This document shows positions 34,078 through 44,500 of a stretch of 64,000 bases of DNA, piece after piece. Both the position numbers and the translations under genes were made by a program. Origin of the DNA: Isochrysis galbana (taxonomy: Eukaryota > Haptophyta > Isochrysidales > Isochrysidaceae); the NCBI GenBank assembly GCA_018136815.1, contig CM030941.1, forward strand, positions 929,582 through 993,581. The letters are read 5' to 3'. The notes below the pieces were generated by a model. That model was not told where the DNA came from. It did no database searches and saw only the letters and a list, made by a program, of their open reading frames with translations. Positions within the stretch are counted from its first letter, which is position 1. The number at the start of each line of letters is the position of its first letter.

Positions 34078-36744
34078 GCACCAACCAGACTCTGACAGGA
34101 CTAGGGAGACCTGAGACCTGTGCCCCCCTCAGAAGAAAAGCGACTTAACAAGGGGAGGAAGAGGCTCGACGTCGGGGAGAATCGAGAATCTTTTGGTCTA
34201 CAAATATTCCGCAGGTCCCGATTAGTTTTGTAGTAGAAAGGGTATCCATAGTGTTGGTCTGTCGGTGGTCGGTGGGTTCATTGGGACCGCGTGTGCGTCT
34301 CCAGCCTTCAGCCTTCGTCACAAAAGGTAACGGAGGGGAGTTGGAGCCCAGGGGGGAGGGCACGAGGCGCCTCCCCAATGTGTAGGGTGTAGGGCGGTCA
34401 AATAGCAAATAGTTCTTATTAGGGGTAAAAATGACCATGTCCATGTCAGAGTTGAGAATGTCGAATGTCGAATGTCTCAACCGACTTTTATCAACTTACC
34501 CCGACACCCGTTGGATCCACCAATAAAAATGAAATGTCTGAGCGTTAGTACGAGTACTAGTACCACTACTCCCACTCCCACTAGCCCGGTACTCCCTCCC
34601 CGCCGTCACGCCCCGGTGCCCCCTCCCTGCATTGAGGTGTCGTTCCGTCAATTGTGGGACATCAGTCGAATTGAGCTATCAAATGTCCATAGTTATTTAT
34701 ACAAATCTATGTATCTATTTTGGGCGACCGTGCAGTAAGGGTGTGATGAGTTGCAATCACCCTAAGAGGGTGCAACCTCAGGTTTGGTTGTTTTTTTGCA
34801 AGTGCCCCCCATGTGGACGGTATAAGTTCTACTTAAAGGACCCCCTTATTACAGTACAAACTTGCAGGTTTCAGATGATAATCCCGCATGTATGTGCGCA
34901 GCAGTTGAAAGAAGTGCCGGACGCGGGCCCGCGTTAGAACTGAGCGTGCGTGTCCGGCCATTGCGGATAAAGGTACCCAGCTTTTTAGGACCAGTCCTAG
35001 AAACTAGGGCGGACTTTGCTAGGTGAGAGCATGAGCATACCATGTTATTTTGTCCCAAACCTTGGCTATTGAGTTACCACATGCATGTCCTCATTAAATG
35101 TTCCAGGTGTACCTAGGCACCATTCCTTCAGCAACACCAAGTTTTGTGACGCGTTTACGGGTCACCTGGTCGGAATTGCTGCTTGTCCTAGAAACGGGAG
35201 AAATGGCTGATACCACCCAATGGGGAGCTCTTCTACCCATGGTCCCCAGGAGATGAAATGTTGCTTTGACTGCCCTCTTTGAGACCTTCAGTGATCACCA
35301 AGCTTGGTTTTGTCATCTAAGTGTCCAATCCGCTAGCCTACTGCTCCAAAAGGTCTAAAATAAAACTCCTCTAGTGCGAGCGGACGCCCGAGTGCAGCAC
35401 CGCATGCTGAATGTGGTAGCAAAAGTAAGCAAAGACAAGCTCCGCAGAGTTGGTCATGGGGAGAGCTAAGGTTGAATGGGATGTCGGGTGCTTGCAGTTC
35501 AGCGTGGCTATGGGCATCTGCCCGGTAGGGCGTGGGTCGCGGCGAGCCTCTTACAATTTAGGCTAGCCGTTCCGCCATGTTGAGCGCTTGAGCTATTAGG
35601 GATAGGTTCGTGTTCATGACTAGCACCTATGGACAGGGCACATCACGGCGGAAACGCCAGACGAGAAACTAGAAGAAGCCTGGGCAAACGCCAAAAAGGC
35701 GGTTGCGACATATCTACTATGGGCAACCCGACAAGGGGCGGAACACAAAGCGATCGCGAAAGCCATAGACGTCTATCGAACGATGCAATCCAACAACTCA
35801 GAGAACAAATAAAAGATTTGGCGAAGACCCCCGATACCACCACAAGGACTCGGTAAAGAGAGGTCGTTTGACTTCATTTGCAACCAGGGTGAAGTCATTA
35901 CGCGATTCCAATTGAAGCGCAATAGCACCCGTGACAAGTTCAGGTATGTCGAAGGAGGCCCTCTCGGGCGCGCCCTCATGCCGAGCCAAGGCGACGCCGT
36001 TCTCGTCGCGTACGTGGTGCTCCTGGGCCTCTCCTTCGGGGTGCTCGCGGGGGGGGCTCATGGTAGGGTGAGACTGGAAGGGAAAGGAGACCAAATGAAG
36101 GCAAGCCGCCTTACGTGAGTAGAAAGTAGAGGGTCCACGGCCGCGTGTGCGGTGAGACTATTAAAAGGTTTATTATGATATCTCCTTCCCCAAAGCTCCT
36201 TTCTGAGGAGTTCGTGCGGTGCGGTGCGGCTCCCTTTATCCACGACACTCCCATTAGGCCCCCTTGCCTGCGAGACCATAACAGGATCCTGGCGTGGGGG
36301 GCTATCTGAGTGTGGAGGGAGGGGTGCTCCGGCTAGCGCAGGTAGAAAGCTAGTGAAGAGCTGGGTGGCATAAGGGGGAAGGGTGCTTGCGCTTGCCGCG
36401 GCAGGGAGTCCTGTCTTGAGTGAGCGCTAGTCCCGTTCCTTTGCCGCGACCCACAAAAATTTGTTAAAAATTTATAAGAGTAGTTGACGATGTCGGTAGA
36501 GGAGGTAGCGTGACCTGAAGCACGTAGTAGGTGTAGCCCACAATCTTCAGCATGTTTTTTGATATACTCTATTGTACTTTGTACTTGTGCAACTTCAGTA
36601 GCTAGCAGCGCTAGAAGAATTCTCAAAACTGGCACACTAATCCCGTGACTTACGCTGGAATCTGTGCGCAATGACACACAGTGTAGGACGATTCGAGGTG
36701 TTCGCAATCTAATTGTGGCCAAGCATGTGCCGATCATCTCATCC
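34078..36744. other. Intergenic region
   Basis: No complete gene. A 61-codon coding-like stretch without ATG lies at 35624-35812 (T-P-D-E-K-L-E-E-A-W-A-N-A-K-K-A-V), possibly an element remnant, and an R1 3' end at 36112. Otherwise unassigned. Confidence 0.45.
36112..36174 (+). mobile_element. Retroelement family R1, 3'-end fragment (copy E)
   Basis: Matches the last about 60 bp of copies B and C almost base for base (GTGAGTAGAAAGTAGAGGG ... GAGACTATTAAAAGGTTTATT). The 5' part is absent, as in 5'-truncated retroelement insertions. Confidence 0.7.
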
Positions 36745-38049
36745 TTAGTCGCACATCACAGCCTTGATCGCTGGAACGGCACTTGCAAGGGCGTCCGGCT
36801 TTAGGATCATCACCATCAGCCGGTCTCCTCCCGGAAGTGCACCATTGATCAAGCTCACGGCCTCCGCCTCCTCAGCCAAGATTTCTTCCTCGACGCGAGA
36901 GAACGTCACGCGTGCTAACACATCTGACTTGCATGCAACCTTCGCTTTCTTCCGTCCCTTTGTCATACCCCGGCCCAAACCCGCTCTGTCCGCAGCTCCT
37001 CCCCCTTGCTCCACCGATGCCCCAGCAGCTTCTCCTGCATCAAGAGCTCCGCTGCCCAGCTGCACCTGAGCTAAGATGAGCAGGTGACCGAAGTTGAAGC
37101 TAAGCCTCTCGGCCTCATCCTCCTCGTGCTTCTTGGCCCATTCGATGTCTAGCGACAGAGACTCAACGGCATGGGGGACGAGCGATATGGGGGTATTGAC
37201 CATGCGCTCAGACAGAACCAGGCCGACAGGCGCCGATCCAGATAAGAGAAGCGACTTGAGCTTGACCGTAACTTCAGGGCAAGACACACGCTCCGAAAGC
37301 AGCGAGAGGAGTGGCTTCACTGAAGGGTTGCGGGCGTGCCTCTGGAGGGATATTGCGGAGAGGAATCCGAACAGTTCACCATCGGCCTGGCGCGGGACGG
37401 CGGTGGAGTGAGCGCGTGCGAGATCTAGCAGGCAAAACGGACCGTGCGCTCACCACCAACCGCCGGCTGGGGCATACAATCAAAGTTGGTGAGAGAAGTT
37501 TCAAGCCAACTTCCTATCGGGAGCATGACGATTGTCGTCCAACATCTTTCTGGGCAGCATACCTTGATCAAAGTTCCGATAGCTACTTGATCAGCGACGA
37601 GTTTGGCCAAACCAGCCGCATCGCTGTTACTGGCCTTGACCAGGGTCCCGTTATGAAGCAGCGCGCGGATGTATGGCGCATCATCTTCAGACGGGTCAGT
37701 GAAGATGAACTCGACCTGAAGGGGAAAGTGGGGGCAACTTGGCACCCGGATGCAATTGAGCGGGAGCGCAGCTGCACGGCAGGGATGTTGCGTGGCGAGA
37801 GATCACGTGGTACATGCGGCTGGCGCATGCCTGCAGCTCGGTTGGCTGCCCCTGTGCCTCTACAAGATCCAGGTCATCCTCATCGCTCTCTGAGCTGCCT
37901 GCGCCCTCACTCTCCCCGCCGCCCTCATCCTGCTCGCCGGCGTCGACTTCTAGCTGCTTGTCATCTTCGCTCTCCGCCTGATCCGTCTCCTCCTCGGGCC
38001 GCCTGCGTGTGCCTTTGCGTCGGGGGGCATCGGCCTTGCGCTTGGGCAT
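36745..38049 (-). CDS. BCCIP/BCP1-family protein
   Basis: Three exons: 38049-37864, 37715-37563 and 37386-36745, 326 aa with all junctions in phase 0 (CTT|GTAGAG, AAG|GTATGC donors). The basic N-terminus (P-K-R-K) leads into an acidic tract (S-E-S-D-E-D-D-L-D-L), then the conserved core V-E-F-I-F-T-D-P, then V-A-I-G-T-L-I-K-A-D-G-E-L-F-G-F, then V-G-L-V-L-S-E-R-M-V-N-T-P and F-N-F-G-H-L-L-I-L-A-Q. BCCIP/BCP1 proteins are nuclear, act in ribosomal protein uL14 and 60S maturation, and in animals bind BRCA2 and p21. Length is close to human BCCIP. A Gly/Ala-rich insert at about residues 225-260 carries a basic G-R-K-K-A-K patch. Confidence 0.87.
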
Positions 38050-38224
38050 CGGGCGGAGTCGCGCCGCGCGCCCTCCCCCCCCCCCCCCCCCCCCCCCTCC
38101 CCATAGAAATGTGCTTTTTCTTCTTCTCCCTCCCCGTCAGAATTTTATTGTTGTGTTAGTATAACCTTAGTGCTGCGGGACCGTAGCCCTTCGACGGCAA
38201 CGGAGCCCCTCCCCCGCGATGGGG

Positions 38225-38320
38225 GTGTGCGCGGTTGGCGCATGGCTCGTCCGGTGTATGTGGCTAGGAATGCTAGCTAACAAGATGTCATATGACGCTA
38301 TAAGTTCTAACGTGGTACCC
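38225..38320 (+). pseudogene. Duplicate 5' end of the 33037-34077 gene
   Basis: About 85 bp including ATGGCTCGTCCGGTGTATGT match the start of the gene at 34077 with scattered substitutions. After M-A-R-P-V-Y-V-A-R-N-A-S it has an in-frame TAG, so it is dead. It lies just upstream of the BCCIP start in opposite orientation. Confidence 0.75.
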
Positions 38321-38603
38321 CCACCGAGAGGTCACCGCACTCTCCATCTCTCCATGACCCATGACACCAGCGCGCGCGTCGACGCTCAAGGGTGCAACAC
38401 ATCATCGAATGGACTCGACGAATTCGATGAAAATCTTTCCTTCGAATTTGTGGCTGCCGAGCGCGCCACACGTTCCCACAACTGGTGGGACCTGGACAAT
38501 ATGGTCAGTCTACACAAATTCTTCTCAGTGGTGGCCGATGCCAGATCCGCAAGCATTCACCAGTTCAAGGGTGGGAAGGACACTTTACCACATCGAATCA
38601 CTC

Positions 38604-39030
38604 AACTATCGTTAAAACGATAGGGACATGGAGCGCGCGCCGCCTCCGTCCCTCGCTGCCGCCGCTCTCGCTGAGATGGACGAACTGCTGATGGACACTC
38701 CGCTGTCGCCGAAGCGACCGCGCCCAGACGACACGCCCAGCCAGCCAGCCAGGTGGGCACAGGAGCCACCTCACCACACCCCCGCACCACCGCGAACAGC
38801 GCACGCACAGACCTCATGGAGACCACCATGCTGGACCACAGCACCCATCTCACCTTCCACAGCCACATCCACCACACTCCACTAGCTGGACGCTCCAATA
38901 GGGAGGGCCTCCGGGCCTGGCCCCTATACTGCCGCGGTACCGCCCTCGTGCTCGTGCACGAGGGGCCGGCCCGGCGCCATCAAAAGCCCAGCCCCTCTGA
39001 GGGCTGGCACATCATCTGCAATAGTATTGC
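38604..39030 (+). repeat. Palindrome-headed 'MERAP' repeat, copy 2
   Basis: Head AACTATCGTTAAAACGATAG (perfect CTATCG-TTAAAA-CGATAG palindrome), then ATG at 38628 encoding M-E-R-A-P-P-P-S-L-A-A-A-A-L-A. About 420 bp are homologous to the inverted copy at 41347-40930, including GAAGGCCTCCGGGCCTGGCC-like sequence. Confidence 0.7.
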
Positions 39031-39303
39031 AATGATCTCTGCTGGACCCGCGAAATGTGGGGAGCCGGAATCGACACAAGCTGGCCACAGGTGGGGACAC
39101 CCGAGCAAGAAACAGAGAGTCGCGGCGAGAGCCAAGGAGACCGATGTGACGAACAAGGCTGTGAAAGTCAGCTTTACCACCCCATTGTCCAGCAATAGGG
39201 CGCCATCGTCCACCTCCCTCGTCCCTCGAGCGGCTCCTCTGCTCTTTGGGACCAGTGAAGCCCAAAGACTTGATCAAACCCTTCCGACTCCACGACGACT
39301 ATT

Positions 39304-40101
39304 ATGGCGACAACATGTAACATGTACACCATCGATCAGAGGGGCGTCGTGCGGAGCGTCGAGGAGACACTGGATCTACTCAAGCAGCCCTCGTCAAGCC
39401 CCGTGAGCATGAACCTCGTCTTTCGTGTGCATCAGGGTACGAAGAGCGTCTATCGGCGCGGACAAGCTCGTGTTCAGGTGACGCCAATCCAGGTGATTCA
39501 GGTGCCCAAGGTGTCTAAGGGCCGTTCAGGATTTGCGTTCCCTGGATGTGACGAGATTGTCACATGGAACTGTGCGAGGAGCCCTCGCGAACATGCAACA
39601 CTTCCCATGGTGCGGGGCGGAGTGTACGACTCGTTGATGATCAGTGAGCACGGAGATCTTGGTCTCTTGTCGGGCCTCGGTCAACGTGGTTCCGTCCGGT
39701 GTGGAGAAGCTACGTCATCCTTTTCTTCGCAACAAAGTCCTCCATTTACGCGGTGCGCTTTGGTATGGGCACACACCCATCAGAGTATGCAGAGTCTGCG
39801 ATCGGAGGGGCAGAACTCGATCATCGATGGGGATGTATGCCACAGACGAGGTTTGGGGTTCTCCAACCCGACCCTTTCAACATCGGCAATGGGTCACGCT
39901 GATTGGGCCGAAAAATGCTTGCAATCGGCCCATGCGCGCTCGATGCCACACCTCAGCCGAGAGGTAGGAGGGTCGGCAAGGGTTCTTCTGGACCAAGGGT
40001 GTCTCGCTTGCGCAATGTGTGTGTGTGAAAGTGTAACTCTCACGGGGGAGGGGGGGACCCTCTTCGGATGGATGAACTCCCCCAGTATGACTGAAATCTA
40101 G
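39304..40101 (+). other. Long ORF inside inverted-repeat-bounded region, uncertain
   Basis: A 265-codon frame, but a second overlapping frame (39644-39967) also looks coding-like. No domain recognised. It lies between inverted copies 2 and 3 of the palindrome-headed repeat, so it may be cargo or a decayed ORF of that element. Confidence 0.25.
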
Positions 40102-40929
40102 TTGTGGGACGCCTAGGTGTTTCGTGAACGAGCTCTCACATACATGCGGCCACCCATTTCTCGAGGTGATGTTGGAGCTCTCACATAACATGCTTCAATG
40201 CGCACCAAAGCCCCTTCGTTGAATCATGTAACTTTCTCTTGTGTGATGTTCAAAGAAGTTTGCCCACATTGTTGAGGAAGGAGGGTACCTGGGTAGCATC
40301 GAGCACACAGGCCGCTGGACCCTGTACGCATAACCTGTCGTCTGGATTCGCCCTGCATTTGAACGTGGGGTCTACATGGCATGCATGTACGATGGGACGG
40401 CCTTGTTCGTCACGGCCTGCATTAACCGCTGTGGAGCGGCACTGTTCAACCTGATGTGCGTTCATGAGTGGCTTCCAATCGAATTGTGTACCACACCACT
40501 GGCCTTTGGGCTGAGGGTGGCTGTGCATGTGGTGAATAGGGATGAACAGAGAAAGAATGTTGAACAAAGTGCACGCTGGGAGTGGCAGGCGGGGTATGGA
40601 CACTGGGAGGGGTGGCCAAAGGCGCAGGCACGGCTGCGGACTCGGTGCCGGGGGCGACGGACTCAAGGCGGAGGGGGGCGGCCATGGCGGCGACTCAGAG
40701 CAGGAAAAACGGGGAGACAGGGCGGGAAGAAGGAACACAAGGAAGGGGAGGGGGCTCGCTGCTCGTACAGCGTAGCCAATCTTCTATGGGATATCATGAG
40801 ATATCGTGATTTCAACGAGATATCGACCCTGCCCCAAATCGAGTGAATGGAGTCGGACTACGTGTGTGTTTCAACATGTGAAGTGTCAAGTTGAGTCAAG
40901 TAACCTCTAGGTGACAATGAAAGGTGTTA

Positions 40930-41347
40930 GCAGGGATGGGGATAATTGAACGCTTTTGGTCTTTGCGTTTTGCAGTGCGGTTTTGTGCCAAGCCCTCTGG
41001 GGACTGAGGCTTTGATGGTGCCGGGCCAGGAGCGCGAGGGCGGTACCGCGGCTGTGTAGGGGCCAGGCCCGGAGGCCTTCCCTAATGGAGCGTCACGCGT
41101 GTGAGTCGTGCTGGTTGTGGCTGTGGGGGGTGCTATGGGTGTTGTGTTGCAGCATGGCTGTAAGCATGGCGGCTTTGCGCGTGCTGTCTGTGGTGGTGTG
41201 AGGATGTGACGCGGTGACTCTTGTGCCCACCTGGCTGGGGGGGGTCGTCCTGACGCGGTCGCTTTGGCGACAATCGCGGCGAGGGCCGCGGCAGCGAGGG
41301 AGGGAGGCGGCGCGCGCTCCATAACCCTATCGTTTTTACGATAGTTG
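40930..41347 (-). repeat. Palindrome-headed 'MERAP' repeat, copy 3 (inverted)
   Basis: On the minus strand the head is AACTATCGTAAAAACGATAG and the ATG is at 41322, encoding M-E-R-A-P-P-P-S-L-A-A-A-A-L-A. Homologous to copy 2 over about 420 bp but carrying indels. The two copies face each other across 1.9 kb. Confidence 0.7.
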
Positions 41348-41503
41348 AAGTGGGATCCCTTCTTAATCAAGTCTGGTCGCCGCCCTTGCTTCCCAAAGTC
41401 TCCTAGGCATCTGAGTTTTTGTAACGGAGGTAGTATTTAAAAGTAAATTGGATTTGTAGGTGAGGCGGGGCAATCTTTTGATATCCTGGAATGAAGGCAA
41501 GCA

Positions 41504-44500
41504 TTAGAGGAATCCCAAATCCTTTGCCCGAGCCCGCACGTGCGCGACACAACTGTTGTCCATAATGAATGGCAAGGAAACGATGAGGAGAATCTCGATG
41601 GGCTCGATAATGAGGAAGTCGCTTGACAGCGAGAGAAGGATACTCAGCAAGAATGCCTGCATCTTACGCTCGCCAAACGTCATGGCGTAGATCATCAGCA
41701 TAAGTAGACAGACGACAAAGACAGCTAGCGCCAAGAACCACGCGAAGACAAACTTAGCCAATCCGATGCGCTCACCCACCGTCAGCTTGCGCGATGACTT
41801 GTCTGCCTTCCACTTCCGGTAGGCTTCTGTGGAAACCGCCCCCGTCCGTGCCCATTTCAATTGCTCACGTTCGCGCTTGGCCCTTCGTCGTAGGCCTTTG
41901 TTGCCCATGCGAAAGATGAGACGGAGCACAACCGCGGCAACGACGCACGGAAACACTGTGATCAAAGCTTGGATTATAAGCGTAACGAGCGTGGGCGAAA
42001 CTTCGGGAGGCAGACTGTTGAATAACATTGCTAGAAGAACGCTTTCGAGAACGATCACGTTCCAAAAGATCTGCACGCATTGGGTGTCGAACATAGCGCC
42101 GTCGACGTCCGTCGGCCAAATGAACGACACCACCGTGTGCTCACCGCGCGCTGTGCTTACGAGCCTCCTGAACCAATTTCTCATGTAGCTAACGAGGCGG
42201 AGTGCGAGCTCTTTTAACTGGCAGGTGCGGATGAGGAAGAGGATCTGACCGATCTCTTGCATCGACTGCTTGGTGTTTGCCCGCGCTCTGGCAGCGGCTG
42301 TTGACAGCCTCTCATTGGCATCCGCCGCTGCGGTGATCAGATCCAAAGAGGCTCTGCGACGCGATTGTGCCGCGCGTGCCACGTCAGCCACGGAAAACTC
42401 GCAGTTATGCGCCTGTGCCTCTTGCTTCGCACGCTTCCACAAGGATGAAGTTGTTTTGTGTACATCCGCGCTCTGCTCCTCTTGGGAAGTGATGCCCTCC
42501 GCCGCAACGACGTCAGAGAGTACGCTTTGCAGCATGGTAGCAGTGCTGGGTGCGCTCGATGTGTTCCCGGACCCCGAGGCGTCCATCGGCGCCGACTGCG
42601 GTTCGATCCGGTTGCGCCTCCGCTTTTTTCTTCTTGAATTGTAGGCGCCCATTGATGCCATTGGTGGCGAGGAAGCAAGTGACGTCAAATGGTCGGCGTT
42701 GCTCCGTGAGTTCCCGTCTAGGGCCGGCCTCCTCGTCGGCCGAGACGCCGGGGCCCAGGCAGCATCCTTGCTGGAGCTTGCGAGTGGCACGGGGCTTTCA
42801 TTTTTGGAGGCAGCAGGTCGTATCGCTGGAGCCCAGGGATCGTCCAGATTTACGCTCACGACGGGCACGCGGCTTTGCAGCTCGCCTGTCGCCGTTGCAT
42901 CCGCCTCTATGGACACCCTCGAGACGGGGTTCGCCGGCACCGCTGGCACATGGATGGTATTCAGCACGTCCAGCGCCTTGGCATGTTCCGCCTCTCGTGA
43001 GGTTGAGTGAGCATTCCCATTCTTTGGATTGGCGTCTAACGCCGTCGTGGCGGAATAGCTAGGCATCTTCATCGACTTGATGTTCTTGTTCATCGGCGTC
43101 TGTACCTCATCATCGCTAGCCCGTGCTCGATGGCCATCATCCTCGGCACCATCCTCACGTCCAACCCACGCGAGGCTGAGCTTAGTCTGGATGACGCCTG
43201 CATCGGAGTGCAGCTCTTCGAGCGCTGTGAGCGAATGAGAAGCAAGCTCGACTTGAGGGGCTTTGTTCTGGTGAATCTTAGACATCAGCTGCCGATGTTT
43301 CTCTTGCCGGTGCTTGCGTGCAGCTCGCGCTCGGGTTAGCATACGACGATGAAGGCGGAAGCGTGCAAATGCAAGGGTGATCAGCCAGAGGCCCACAATA
43401 GAGAACACGTACTTCATGATTGTTGGGTTTTCCGATGGGTTGAACGATGTAAAGAAACGAAGGGCGTCCTCTGCGGAAAACGTGTTGAAGGTGATCGAAG
43501 AAAGCTCAGCCAGGAAGTCCTCCAGGCTTGCCGGGAAGCGAAGGACGCTGAAATCAGTCAAGTGATTGCAGAGGCAATGTAGGAAGCCGTCTGGCTCGCC
43601 ACCGGGTGGTGGAGAGACTACGCAGCCGCGAGTGCTGTACTCGAGCAATTCCTCGTCCCAAAATGAGCACTCAGCCTTCATGGCGCAGTCGGCCCCAATG
43701 AAGCCGTCGACGCAGGAGCATACGCCAAGGATGCACTCTCCATTGCGGGTAGCAGCATTGCAAAAGTTGAACTCGGAGCAATCTCCGGCGCCATATTCTT
43801 GGTGGCACGAATACTTGTAGATGTCCGGAGATTCGGGGGGTTGATCAGGCGGTGCGCCGGGCGGCTGTGGAGGTATTCCCGGAGGGGGTGGGCCTCCCGG
43901 TGGCAACGGTGGCGTCGGTGGCGGTGATGGTGGTGGAGGGTTTGGTGGTGGTGGTGGGGGGACGGTGGCGGGGGCAGAGGAGCCATGCCAGGTGCGTACG
44001 GCGGCAACGACGGCGGCGGGGGCGACGGTGGTGGGATCGGCGGAGGGCTCGGTGGAGGCGATGGAGGCGCGGATGGTGGCGGAGGCGGAGGGTGCATTGG
44101 AGGTACATGGGGCGGACGGTTTGGCGAAGGTGGTGATGGCGGTGGGGGCGGGGGAGGCGGCGGTGAAGGCGGAGTGTGAGGCGGGGGCGGCTGCGGCGGC
44201 GGCGGCGGCGGGCTGGGCACGGGTGGCGGTGGATTCGGTGGAGGAGGCGAAGGTGGCGGAAAAGGAGGTGGCAACGACGGAGGCGGCCTTGGAGGCGTAG
44301 ATGGCGGTGGGTGTATTGGCGGCGATGATGGCGGCGGCGAGGGCGGCGGCGAGGGTGAGGGCGGAGGGTTCGGCGGTGGGGCAGACGGCGGTAGCGGTGG
44401 GGGCGGCGACGGTGGCAGGTGTGGAGGCGGTGGAGGCGGCGGAGCCCAAGGCGGAGGCGGCGATGTCGGCGGCGGCGGAGGAGGAGGCGCGTCAGGCGGC

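Noticed and set aside
37454-37466. A 13-nt microexon in the BCCIP gene
   Set aside because: It breaks the reading phase at the next acceptor; direct joining of 37563 to 37386 gives the conserved I-K-A-D-G-E-L-F-G-F.
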